Shown one piece after another: positions 1 to 11,144 of a stretch of 64,000 nucleotides of DNA (within the stretch, counting starts at the first letter, position 1; each line of letters opens with the position of its first letter). The stretch comes from Polytrichum commune (taxonomy: Eukaryota; Streptophyta; Polytrichopsida; Polytrichales; Polytrichaceae), in assembly GCA_950295325.1 (NCBI GenBank), contig OX485803.1:66727554-66791553 (forward strand). Direction: 5' to 3'. The translations under genes and the position numbers were made by a program. The notes below the pieces were generated by a model, which worked only from the letters and a program-made list of their open reading frames with translations, did no database searches and was not told where the DNA came from.

Positions 1-1721
1 GCGTGGCTTAAAGGTGGATGAGGGTAATCCAACACTTTCATCTCAAATTGGTATTATGGCACGCAATCCTAGTCCTTCAACATCTACACCTAACACTCAA
101 GGCAATGATGGACCTAAGTTTTCTCATATTTCGAGATCACAACGATCTCAACATGTGTCAAAAACCATTGTCAATGGTGCTTCATCTTTTGGGCCAATTT
201 CTTCAGTGATGTTGGAGAAGATTTCAATACAAACATTGATAGAGAATGGTTGTCATGAAAATCTATTAATGTTGAAAACATTCGAATTTGTGACTAAGGT
301 TAGTATACTGAACATTGAACTTATTTTTATTTTATAAAATATGGTGTTGATTTTGCAACATGCTTTGGACTTGAATGTAATTATTATTTTTTGGTTCTTT
401 TGATAGGTGGGTTCCGGACGCAAGAGGAGGGTTTCTTCAGAGGATTGTAATTTTGGAGGTTTTGATCTTGTTATTGCAGATTTGCCAGAAGGTTTACCTG
501 TACCTAACGTTTCATCTCCTCCACATGTAATCCCAGGTTGGAACGACCACAAAAGAAAGAACATTGAGGCTCTATTTGAATTTGCATGTGCATATCTCAC
601 CAATGATGGCCCCTTGCTTTTGTTTGTCCCTGAGAAGAAAGATGTCAGAGACGATGTAAGGACATTCGCAGCCTCCTATGATTTTGTATTGCGAAAAGAT
701 TGATGGGGCTTCAACGAGTTGCCTTTGTGTTATCCACTTGACACGTCGTTGACGGTATACATTAAATTTTATTATTTATTACTTTGATTTCTATTTTTTC
801 ATTGTATTGCAATGTTCTCCTCAATTTTGCAATCGAATCCTCCGCTAAAGATTTGCTTGTGATTTATAGACTCATCGTTTCCGCATCATGTTGTTTCTTC
901 GTTCTACTCCCAAGTCGGAGTTTGTTTTTCAAAAAAGAAACGCAAATACTGAGGTGGATGTGGAGGCCTTGGATGTGTTCTTCAATCTCACATCGGCGAG
1001 CACTCAACTCATGAACGGAAAAGTGCCATGGAGAGGTGGTAGGGAGAAGGACTCGGAATCTATGCAAATCTTAATAGAGGCTTTAACAACCCCCGCATCG
1101 GTTGTCCTCGATGCTTACGCATCTACAGGTCGGTTTATTTCTTACTCAAGGACCTATTATATCATCTCTCAATGTGTTTTAATGAAGTCACTATAGTGTT
1201 GTCAGTGGTTTTTGCAAATTAACTGACATTGCAATATTTTATTGGCAGGTGCATCTATTCATGCTTGTAGAAATAGTGGCCGCCATCTAGTTGCATACGA
1301 GGAAGATTTTGCATTGTTTGATGCTATTCTATCCCCATTAAGTGATCCACTACCAACTACTAGTGTAGGTGGATTTATGCCACCTAATGCCTCCATCGAT
1401 TCCGATGAAGAGCTTGTTAAGAAGGTTGCGAGAAAAAATCCATTGAGAACGTAAGTTTTTAATTTCTCCATATTGTTTGCTAACTTGGCCTCCAATGCCT
1501 GGTATGTGTGCACTAGAAGTCTAACACTTATGATTTTATTTCGCAGAAAAAAGAACAACATGACTTCATCTCCAAATATGGGTTTGCCAATATATACTAA
1601 AAATGTTGCTCAAATCATGGCAAGATCAGTGACGCCAACACCTCGCCGTATGTCTGCACGAATTGTCTGTAACCCGTACGTAGATGATGAAGCGATTCAA
1701 TGCGATGATCTAAATGATTAA
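1..1721 (+). pseudogene. N4/N6 DNA-methylase-like gene, 3' part, five exons, one in-frame stop
   Basis: Seen: five exons join in one frame with GT/AG borders: before 1 to 298, 407-754, 870-1128, 1249-1450 and 1547-1721 (stop TAA). Exon 2 encodes FDLVIADLPEGLP, in the place of the catalytic (D/N/S)PP(Y/F/W) motif IV. Exons 3-4 encode WRGGREKDSESMQILIEAL, then VVLDAYASTGASIHA and GRHLVAYEEDFALFD. This matches the EKP, DPFxGxG and GR-xxGIE segments at the C-terminal side of beta-class (permuted) N4-cytosine/N6-adenine methylases. Known: these enzymes are mainly bacterial and methylate exocyclic amino groups in DNA. Inference: a eukaryotic, probably nuclear relative. Both core motifs are degenerate (DLPE for DPPY, DAYASTG for DPFxGxG), so activity is doubtful. 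Odd: TGA at 701-703 interrupts the frame between FVLRKD and WGFNELPLCYPL; a TGG-to-TGA change would explain it. The 5' end lies outside the window. It could be a pseudogene, or the stop could be a private allele. Confidence 0.68.
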
Positions 1722-2164
1722 GCTAAATTAGTTTAGGGACATTTAGGTAGTTGTCAATACCATCTACTATGTATTTGATTGGATTGGATATGATTGGATT
1801 GGATATTATTTGGTTGGATGTGTGACAATGTTTGGATTCATCATTTTAAATTACCACCATTAGTGAACATTGAATTGTGTGAGCAATTTCCTCTTATTCT
1901 TGAACCCTATATCCTAAAACTTAATTACCTCCATCAATTCATTTCTAAAACTTACATGAATTTTAGAAATACAGTTCAAAGCAATACTTGGAAGGTGCTT
2001 GCATTGATATTACAATTGGATGTTGAATCCAACAACAATATTAAAATTCTTTTTCAAACCCTCAAGCCAAGCTTGCAGTTGTTGAATTTAAAAATAGAGT
2101 TAGGCATTCATGAGGATAATTACATTTTTTTAACTCTCCATTAATTTTATTTTAGAAAAAATAT
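1722..2164. other. Gene-free stretch with GATTGGAT microsatellite
   Basis: This is the sequence downstream of the methylase-like gene. A short degenerate GATTGGAT/ATTGGATAT microsatellite lies at about 1773-1812. I see no coding similarity in the rest. Confidence 0.5.
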
Positions 2165-2227
2165 ATTATTATTTATGCCAAAATACCACGGATATAGGGT
2201 ACTAGTGCGTGTATTTCCAAAAATCTT

Positions 2228-2290
2228 TCCTCACTCACCGTTCACAAGTTACTGCTCATCGCTCACCGCTCATTGCTCACCGCTCACATG
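2228..2290 (+). repeat. Left arm of inverted GCTCACC-type repeat
   Basis: A run of short units built on GCTCACCGCTCA/TTGCTCACC. Its reverse complement, with units such as GTGAGCGGTGAG, occurs at 3671-3733. The two arms bracket the LTR-like segment at 2391-2890. Confidence 0.55.
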
Positions 2291-2390
2291 ATAGCACTCC
2301 CCCTCAAATTCCAAACCTATCAATATTTCCCAACAAATTTATCTACCTAGACTTAAATCGGCCGAAGCCTTCCCCAACAACGGTGCCAAA

Positions 2391-2890
2391 ATGTAGTTTA
2401 GATTTTGGTTACAAACAAACCCAAGGAAACACTCAAGGAAACTTAAAAGGTGACTTGTGTATCATCTAGGTGTCTCATATAAGGTTTATTAGAGAAAAAA
2501 ACAAGGTTATTTCACTTTATTTTGGGTTTAGACTGACAATTGGATTATGAGTGAGGTTTAAATATTTAGAAATTTCTTCATATCAGTACATGCAATTATG
2601 GCGGTCACTCACTTCACTCTAATTACCCAAGCAATAGTTTGGCCGTGAGTTCATTTTAATTGGACCAAGTGCGGTGCACAAGCATAGGCACAATCATAGT
2701 CAATTGTCTTGCATAAGTAACCCATTTTTGTCTCTTTACCGAAGCCAATGGCACTTCGGTGTAGTCAATAATCTTGTACTAATCAATTTCATTTAATGTA
2801 ACTTGAAATTGCAGTGCAGTCATCCTTTCAAGATTGTCAATATTTTTTGATTAAATACAATATTAATTTATTGTCCGACAATAATCTTTT
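2391..2890 (-). mobile_element. LTR-like repeat with adjacent primer-binding-site-like motif
   Basis: The segment starting TGTAGTTTAGATTTTGG recurs with clear similarity at 52864-53230, including the shared block around GCACAAGCATAGGCACAA. Directly outside its left edge, read on the minus strand, is TGGCACCGTTGTTGGGG. This resembles the TGGCGCCGTTGCCGGGG primer-binding site that follows the 5' LTR of many plant Gypsy elements. I infer a minus-strand LTR ending at 2391 with its internal region to the left. No gag-pol is visible and the far end of the LTR is not defined; similarity between the copies fades beyond about 2890. Confidence 0.45.
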
Positions 2891-3670
2891 ACTTGGTCTT
2901 GGCCAAAGTGATCATTAATTCCATGAATTGACGTGATAGGCCAAACCATGTTAAGGTTAATTGAACAATATTTAGTTGTTTAATTTATCTTGTTAAGTTT
3001 GAAGTTCAATTTTAAAGTTCATCAATTTGATCATAAGACATTGAAAATTTCCTCTAGTTATTATATGGTCAAGACAATGGTCTAGTGCGTTCAAATAATA
3101 TACCTCTAGGTTATTAGTCCAACATGTCTCTCTCTGGAGAACTCCCTTGCTTTATTAGAGGTTAAATACTTACCACTGGCAATTCACAAAGCCTTTTGGT
3201 CTCCTCAACCTTTCACTCCGTCGACTTCACGTGAACATGTCACCGCCAATGGTTTGGTTTCTTGTCTCTTATCCTTATCTAATCCTCTTTTCGATCAACC
3301 CTTATCTCTTCCTATTTACTTTTATTTTAATGCTACTTTAGTAAATGTAAATCCTAATTATTGTTAATAATTCATTTGCATTTGCATTTGAATTCTAGGT
3401 TTTTAATTGGACTTGGCTCTTGGAGCGCTCATGGGCTCACTTGAGTTTTGCTCTCCTAATTATGACTAGTGCTCTTAACTTTGTTTGCTTGATGCAATCG
3501 TTGTGTTACATGCTATAGATGACAAAATGTTCAATGACTTTCTCATTGGGAAGTGAAAGTGGATTTATATGTAATAAATGCTCATTTAGTTCAAGATTTT
3601 TATTTTTTATATGCAGAGGTGACATTAATCACATCACATTGAAAAACTTAGTATAAATACAATGGAAGTT
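2891..3670. other. Non-coding stretch, possible continuation of the LTR-like repeat
   Basis: AT-rich sequence between the LTR-like block and the right inverted arm. No open frame of note and no recognisable protein similarity. Confidence 0.4.
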
Positions 3671-3733
3671 AGCATGTGAGCGGTGAGTGATGAGTAGTGA
3701 GCAGTAACATGTGAGCAGTGAGCATTAACATGA
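3671..3733 (-). repeat. Right arm of inverted GCTCACC-type repeat
   Basis: GTGAGCGGTGAGTGATGAG and following units are the reverse complement of the array at 2228-2290. Both arms also share the CATGTGAGCGGTGAG block. This suggests terminal inverted repeats of a larger element of about 1.5 kb, or an inverted microsatellite expansion. No clear target duplication was found. Confidence 0.5.
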
Positions 3734-5625
3734 GATAAAAGTTCATTTTGAAAAATATATTTCATAAATTTTGAATAATTTGGCTTTAAATGAAATGCAG
3801 GGGGACATTTGACATTTGAAAAATAAGCCCTATTATAGTGGAATTCATGCTCTACATCTTGTCAAGGGGTCTATTACCATGTAATCAACATAGTATTTGT
3901 AGATTTGAAAATAAACCTTAATATATTATTGTATCTTGAATTTTATTAAATGCAACTTGAAACTAGCTATAATTACCTACATATATTGGAAGTTCATAAA
4001 AATTATATATCTACGGTGTACTAACATCACATCTGTATTATATATTATTAACGGTTGGTGCTCAATAATAATTGCACCCTATATGATTTGAATGTGATGC
4101 GCATAACCTTGTTGTGATACAAAGTTACAACTACATACATGAAGGTGTTCGCCATCATGTAGTCAACCTTGCATATAGATACATGAATACATGATACACA
4201 TGTGTTTGTAGTATAACTCATTGGCATTTCTTCCCAACCGTGGCAAGGTTGTAAGTGTTCTACTCTCCCATTTGTTCCTATGCTGTGCAACATGTAAGCA
4301 TTTGGAGTGTGCCAAGTCTTTTGAGTTGGAAACCAACATTTTCTAGATTAAATATCCTATCCCAAGGTCCACCTACAAATTAAATACCTCATCCCCATTT
4401 CACTTTTGCTTTCAAATTGAGAAAAGTTAGGTTTTTTTGATCATTCATACCATGTGGCTCATGAGAATTTGACCATGTACCATCCATCATTGAGGCTAGG
4501 GAAATGATAAAATCTAGATTTACCCACAAATATTTGTTTCATTCATAAGGTAAGCACAAAGACAATCAACCTTTTTTTTTATAAAAAAAGGATTGTGATT
4601 TGTACATTTACCTCTACTTTAAAAATTCTTAATAGGCATTTTATTTGAAGACAACAACAAATTATAATAAAAAAATAACTACCTCTTACATATATTATAA
4701 ATATCAATACCTCTAACCCTTTCATACACTCATGTTCTTTAATTTGTGACGTCCAAAGAACATAGTCATCTCGTCAAAAATAAATCATAACACTCTATTG
4801 ATTTGTACAAAACTAGGTGGAACAATATCCCTCCCATATGTATATGTACTTTGTAAGTCAAAGTTTCAATAAGAGCCTCAACTACTATTTTGTAGACTTG
4901 TAGTGTGTGTACTTTGTGCATTTTATGTTGGGTTATTGAAATTCAAACACAATCATGTTCCAAATCAACAAAATTATTAGTCAGAAACTAAAATCTGCAA
5001 CATGTAAAGTGTGGTAAAAATTTACGTCTCCTATATCGTCTAAATAACGATAGGATCAATGAAATTGACAAAAAAATGGTGTTATGTATAACAATTGGAT
5101 GCAATCAAAATCAAGATCATGCACTTTATATCTCCCGAATAAATACCCTCTTAACGCATATGTATGTCACAACACATATTATTAGTTGTCCTCCCTAAGA
5201 ACCTACCAAGAGCATGTGACCAATTCATTGTTTGTAATAAAAAGGTTGATTCATTGTGTCCATCATCGCTTGGAGTTGAGATATATTTCTTAGATTTCTG
5301 AATCAAATGCAATGTATCATCTACACTTGTGGTCAATCTACTTTAGATCTGTGATCATGGGATGCTGCAAAAAATTTATGCACAAGTTTTAGATTCAATG
5401 GAGGGACCCTGATCCCAACTACTGTTTTTCTGAAGTAACAGCTCTGAGTTTGAGACTGAGATGTCCAGACTGCCGAGAAAGAGTGAAAGGGACACCTAAT
5501 TACACTAATTTAGGTTGACATTGGGGTGGCTGCAATGAGCTCGAAGGGCTTTGTGAATACAAACTCCACAGCATTGAAGTTCAGGCAACAATGCCAACCT
5601 CTCCGCCACTGTACCTTGTTGATGA
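3734..5625. other. Gene-free AT-rich stretch
   Basis: Only short chance open frames. I see no protein similarity, tandem repeat or inverted repeat that I can defend. Confidence 0.5.
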
Positions 5626-5675
5626 CTACACTAAATATAATATCTAGTGTCATATGGTATCATATGTAGTGCAGT
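5626..5675. repeat. Remnant of the CACTAAATATG MITE family
   Basis: CTACACTAAATATAATATC followed by TAGTGTCATATGGTA matches the termini of the MITEs at 6955 and 8073. The interior is gone. It ends in a degenerate TATGTAGTG. Confidence 0.5.
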
Positions 5676-6954
5676 TCTCTCCAGAGAGAACCAATTTAAT
5701 CAGTTGGTGGCCCTTGCCTTTTGGTTGAATGAATTCACTTCGATTCTTTCCAACAAAACAGAAAAGAAAACTCTTCTACATTCACATCCACTGAGCATCT
5801 ACAAATGTAGGTGAATTGGCCAACAACAAACCTTGGTCCTGTTAAGATTATCATCATGAGCAAAAGTCTGGCGTATTACTTGACACTACAATGGATAATT
5901 TGATAGGTACGTAGTCTGTAAAAGGGACTTGGATGTGCACTGAATCTAAAGGTAACATTGCAAGTGTCAGAATTTTCTTAGTACTATGTAGTTTTGTGAA
6001 ACCCATGCAACTAGTTGCAGGGTTGTACGTGGATCATAGCAGTTCCCCTAAATTCATGTGCCCCACGCATATTCTACAGTCAGTCACATAGACACGATAG
6101 ACGTGCAGACAGACAATATTAAGTTTGGGAGGACTGTCCGGGGAGAACTGTCAGCTAGCTACAGATGAACCGGATGGGTTTGAGAAATAAGCGGTTGAAG
6201 TTTGAGACTTCATGAAAATTACTGATCATTTTAGAGGAATCTATAGAATATACCTCAAATGAATAAAAGCAAAACCGGAAGATGTCAACATGGAACCGGC
6301 TGGATTTAGAATCACTAGGATCTTGACCGACTCTATATGCCCAAAAACTTCCCGGGCACTGTTTTGGAGTTGTAACATCTGCTGAAGAAGAATTCAATGA
6401 TTTGTTGTCGCACAAACCCGATACTGAGAAGGTGGGTAGCTTAATCACTAGAGCTGATTTACTGCATGCGGTTGTAGAATATAATTGGGTGAGTGCGTGC
6501 GATGGATTATTAAGTTTTATAGGTAGTTGACTTGATTTGGGCTGGGTCATCTGATGCTTCCATTTGGACAGATGATCTAATTGAAGGCGAGTGAAGCCAC
6601 ATGAGCCACACATAGCTCAATGTCAAGCTCTGGCTCAAGTTTGCAAGTAAAGGAATTGGAGCCCTTCCTTAATAACATGTGCCTAAAGTGGTGGAGCTAA
6701 ATTTTGTTTCCTCCTTCTTTGGATTAATTTTCAGAAACTTCACATCTGAGCTTGGGCTTGTGCAGGGACTAACAGGCTTGAAACAACGTAGCTACATCAC
6801 CTTACAAAATAAAGTAAGGGCTCAAATTCTTTTTCCCTTGGCCAACTTGCAAGCTTGAGCTCAACGACCTAAGGGAGTTGTGTCTGGAAAGGGCTTGAGT
6901 TGTGGTCAGTTTTACATATTTGATCCTTGCAATAATTCTGAGCTGAATTAACTC
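5676..6954. other. Gene-free stretch
   Basis: A 152-codon open frame lies on the minus strand at 6155-6613. I recognise no family, its composition is unremarkable and no splice structure extends it, so I do not call it a gene. Confidence 0.4.
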
Positions 6955-7326
6955 CACTAAATATGATATTTAGTGTCACATGGTATTTGATGTCACTATG
7001 GTAACTTTTTGGATGACACTTCTGATGAATAAGTGATCAAATACTGTCATGGATGATGGATGAGTTCATCCATTGGCCAATACCCTACCTTCTATTGTCA
7101 ACAACTTGTGATGAAATATTGTCATGGATGATTGAAATTTGGATGAAAATTCACTTAGTAAGTGACAGTGATTGCAACACTGTAAATCTATAATCCCCGA
7201 AAAATTACAAGGAATGACAAATAATGTTGGGTTAACATTTAGCATTGGTGACACACTACACTGTGGTTTACAATTAGTATTGAGCAAGACAATTAGAATT
7301 GGTGACACTAAATATCATATTTAGTG
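6955..7326 (+). mobile_element. MITE, 372 bp, palindromic CACTAAATATG termini (copy 1)
   Basis: Both ends carry CACTAAATATGATATTTAGTG or its close reverse complement, so each terminus is itself a ~21-bp palindrome. The interior, from CACATGGTA to GTGTCACC, matches the inverted copy at 8073-8445 almost end to end. TA follows the right end; the left flank reads TC, so the expected TA duplication is mutated there. No coding capacity. TA flanks suggest a Tc1/mariner-related MITE, but the termini also begin CACTA and end TAGTG, so the superfamily is not settled. Confidence 0.75.
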
Positions 7327-8072
7327 TAGTCTCTCACAGGTTTCAGCTCAAAGATATCTTCACTTGGAAAACAAAATGGCCCATTTTCGTGACCACTCAA
7401 CTGAAAGTTTTAAGATTCTGAACCCAATTTCGTGCACTCCTAGAGAGAAATGATTTAGACTTTAATATAAAGCATCATGACACGTTATACAGGAAGTCTT
7501 GAAAATGGAAGAAGCAGGATATATAGTGACCATGTTTAAGACTACTTTGCCGATTCTGAGCTTCTTGAATTATTTATAAGTTTAATACACACAAATTTTC
7601 TCCTTCTTGAAGTAATTAGTTTAGCTATGGACACTAACCAGACATACCCAGCAGCTGGATCCAGATGTGAGCATATTTCGACATCTTGATTTGGATACAA
7701 ACTATTTAAGCACCTGCATTGACAAGCATGTATTGAAGATTTGACGATATTCAGTACAGTAGTAACCTGTGTGTGTCAGTTTGGAGTAATTTTTTTTCCC
7801 CCTTTTGTGCAGCTTTTGGCGATTCATGCAACTGTTATTTACAACATGGTACAATGGTAGCCACATGGAAAATATTGACTTGTTCAGTACTGATGGAAGT
7901 GCTTCCGTCCAAGAGAAACTTAAATTATGAGCTTGGTAGTACTGCTTCTGAATATAAACTGAAATACTTGAATTTGACAGGCCAACCAGAGTCACCTTTT
8001 CAGTCAACCTCACAGTTTCATCTGCATGCAGCACTGTTAGTTCTTTTACATTCTAGTAAATTTAAATAAGTA
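7327..8072. other. Spacer between two inverted MITEs
   Basis: About 745 bp. A 98-codon plus-strand frame at 7773-8069 resembles no family I know. I looked here for laccase exon 1 (signal peptide plus first strand) and could not identify it. Confidence 0.4.
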
Positions 8073-8445
8073 CACTAAATATGATATTTAGTGTCACCAG
8101 TTCTGATTGTCTTGCTCAATACTAATTGTAAAAACTGTGTTGTAGTGTCCCCAACACTAAATGTTAACCCAACATTATTTGTCATTCCTTGTAAATTTTT
8201 GGGGGATTATAGATTTACAGTGTTGCAATTACTGTCACTTACCAATTGATTTTTCATCCAAATTTCAATCATCCATGACAAAATTTCATCACAAGTTCTT
8301 GACAATAGAAGGTAGGGTTTTGGCCAATGGTTGAACTCGTCCATTCATCCATGACAGTAATTGTTCGCTTATTCATAAGAAATGTCATCTGAAAAGTTAC
8401 CATAGTGACATCAAATACCATGTGACACTAAAATCATATTTAGTG
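8073..8445 (-). mobile_element. MITE, 373 bp, palindromic CACTAAATATG termini (copy 2, inverted)
   Basis: Inverted copy of the element at 6955-7326, with the same termini and the same interior order reversed. It is flanked on both sides by TA (8071-8072 and 8446-8447), consistent with a TA target duplication. The two copies could pair over ~370 bp in a read-through transcript. Confidence 0.78.
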
Positions 8446-8694
8446 TAGCTTCAGCATTGATCACGATTGGAGATGAATATTTGTGAATCCTAAGAATGGC
8501 CAATTTAGGACTTACAGTTGCGCTGAATCTCTTCATAGTATTCTTGGTTGCATTATATACACAGCCAGCATCTGCTATGATGCGCCGGAAGTCCCTTTGG
8601 AGCGAATTTGCTGTCCCCAAAACACACTTCCTTCACTGGATGGTATGATTTCAACCCCAAACTCTGCCTGGAAATGTGTGATTTGAGGTCAGAG

Positions 8695-9655
8695 AGAAAT
8701 TTGTGCTTGTGGCAAGTTTCTGACCACCCAAATTTGCTTTGGGTTGCTATTATCAACAAATCATGGTGAAGGTCGTCATTGGAAATTATGGCTCCATCAC
8801 TATCCTGATTAGAGCAATTATATTGCTCAACTGTATAATTTGTGATCAGATGTAAATTTTTGCTAAATGCAAGGTTCAGACCAGGTCCTCAGTTTGCTTT
8901 GGATTTCTATGAAACAAAAATAAGAATTATCGTGCTGGTTACCATTGCGATGACTGTCTATTTTATTATGATGAGAGATAAGTTTGTGCTAAATGCAACC
9001 TTCTGATCACCCAAGTTTGCTTTGGATTGCTATCAACAAGCATAAAGTAACAGCCATCATGGTATGGTGGTCATTGTGATAACTCCATCAATATCTTGAT
9101 GAGACCATTCAAGCATAACTCTATGATTTGTGATTACAGATAAATTTGTGCTATCTGCAAGTTTCTGAACCCCCCAAGTTTGCTTGGGATGGCTATCAAC
9201 AAGATGAGAATCATGGCGATGGTGGTCATGGTAGTGATGATTAATTCCATCAAATATCCTGATTAGAGCATTACATAACTGTATGATTTGTAGTCAAAGA
9301 TAAAAATTTGTGCTAACTGCAAGCTTCTGGCCACCCAAGTTTGCTTTGGATAGCTAATGATCAACAAGATAAAAATCATGGTGATGGTGATCATTGTGAT
9401 GACTCCATCAATTTCCTGATTAGAGCAATATTGCATAACTGTATAATTTGTGATCAGATGTAAACTTGTGCTGAATGCAAGGTTCTGACCACCTCAGTTT
9501 GCTTTGAATTGCTAGATCAGTCAAGGACTTGATACCAATGATGATCAAGATAATCAATTAAGCGACTCGTCCAATGATATAATTTAATCCTGATTAGAGC
9601 ATTTCTGCATAATAAGTTTCTCTTGACAAAGATAATTTTGTGGACGGTTGTAAAT
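8695..9655 (+). repeat. Tandem array of ~160-bp units
   Basis: The phrase TTTGCTTTGG recurs at 8733, 8893, 9016, 9179, 9340 and 9498 (one copy slightly altered). Spacings are 160, 123, 163, 161 and 158 bp. Each unit also holds a phrase like GCAAG(G/T)TTCTGACCACC before it, and ATCAACAAG, CTGATTAGAGCA and AACTGTATAATTTG after it. The third unit has an internal deletion. The array ends about 25 bp before the laccase exon at 9681, so it probably sits in laccase intron 1. Confidence 0.8.
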
Positions 9656-9680
9656 TAATGCATGATGTTATTATTTGCAG

Positions 9681-9832
9681 GTGGAGAGCACGGAAGTGAC
9701 AAGAAACTGCGAAGCGGTGGTCATCCCAACTGTGAATGGGTTGCACCCTGGCCCCAATATAGATGTCAGGGAAGGTGATACTCTAGTCATCACCGTGTTG
9801 AGCAAAGTAGACACCGATGTCACAATTCACTG
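9681..9832 (+). other. Laccase exon 2
   Basis: Preceded by TTATTTGCAG and followed by the donor GTGAGC. Its 152 bp carry the first cupredoxin strands: TVNG-x-HPGP, REGDTLVI and the copper ligand in VTIHW. It contains no stop. The SKVDTDVT stretch replaces the usual N-x-A-x-Y-NVT segment. Confidence 0.82.
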
Positions 9833-10558
9833 GTGAGCCTCTCATCTCTAATTCACCATGTATATTGTCTCTAGAGATTATTTCTATGGAGTTCATTCCA
9901 TTAACATGCCCAGAACATGAGAGTTCAAACTCTCGACTTTCCTTCCCTACATCATGGAGGCAGTTCAGGATATGGACAAAAATTATGGTTTAAAGTTGTA
10001 AAAAATGACCGAGAGATTATTGTAGTTGTTTCATGTGGGATCCAGCATGGCACCATTTAAGTGGTGTAAGAAAGCTCAAGTTTGAAGTAGACTTGAGTTA
10101 GACGAGCATGTGTAAGAGGCTCCTTTTCGCTGGCAATGAGAAGGTTCTCATCAATCTAGGTGTTGTCAACCTTTTTAGTGTGTAGGGGGCCTAAGTGACA
10201 TAGATATTAATTAAGCTCATATGTAGATGCACTAAACATCTGGTTTGATGTGCCATTCAAATTGGTGTGCCAATTAGAGTGGTTTTTATGACTTGTCATG
10301 TAGTACCAAGTGTCATATGACAACCTCCTCTAATAATCACCTAGTGATTGCAAGATAATGAATTTTGGTCAATGATATATAGTTTGGGGCACACAATTGT
10401 TTAGTAAAATTACAATGGTGATTGAATGAGAATAGAATAGAATAGACTAAAATAGAGAAAATGTTGGACTTCTTGAGGAATCAACTGTGAATGAAGAGTC
10501 TACCCCTCATTCTACTTGCATTTAGAAGTGATATGCAAGTCCAAGGTCACTGATGGGC
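9833..10558. other. Laccase intron 2, left part
   Basis: Non-coding, starting at the donor GTGAGC. Contains a short AATAGAATAGAATAG run near 10430. No other structure seen. Confidence 0.5.
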
Positions 10559-10561
10559 TTA

Positions 10562-11141
10562 GGGCCGCTTCACACTATGGCCAAAGGTTAGGAGGCTGTC
10601 GATTTCTACCAATTAGATTGCATGAAACCAAGAATTCGCTTGACCCTTCACACTAGAGGCCAAAGTCCAAAGGCCATCATTCTCCATGGCAGTATGTTTT
10701 GACCAAGGCAACGAACTCTTGAAGGAAGTTAGGGTCGGATAAGAATGGAAACCCAAACTATAGTCAAGAGGCCGTCGGTTTTTTCCATTAAAAATTAAAA
10801 AATCGGCAAGATCTTGGCCGTTAGATTGGAGGGGTTGTTTTGGACAAGGAATAAAGTGGGATGCTTCTTCTTCCTCTCCATAAAGTGGTATGGGTTTGGA
10901 GTTTGGGCTTGGCCTTTGGAGGCTTCACACTATGGCCGTCCAAGTCAAGAGGCCGTAAGAATTCATGGCCAAGTTTGGACTTTGAACTTGGCCTTTGAAA
11001 GCTTCACATTATGCTTGGCCGAAGGCTCCAATTCCTATATTTTATTGGCTATTGTCAGCCCATTTCTTTGGACTCTTAACAAAGTTTGGCAATTCAATCC
11101 CCCAGCCTCTCAGCTTGGACAGCCATTGTGTGAAGCGGCCC
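10562..11141. mobile_element. PIF/Harbinger (Tourist-like) MITE, 580 bp
   Basis: Termini GGGCCGCTTCACACTATGG and CCATTGTGTGAAGCGGCCC are inverted and flanked by TTA on both sides (10559-10561 and 11142-11144). A TWA duplication with GGGCC ends is the PIF/Harbinger signature. The motif TTCACACTATGGCC or a close variant recurs inside near 10646, 10924 and 11000, so the terminal sequence has been duplicated inward. The open frame at 10814-11170 is just element sequence. Inserted in laccase intron 2. Confidence 0.83.
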
Positions 11142-11144
11142 TTA

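Noticed and set aside
6155-6613. 152-codon minus-strand frame
   Set aside because: No domain, signal peptide or repeat pattern seen; treated as chance.
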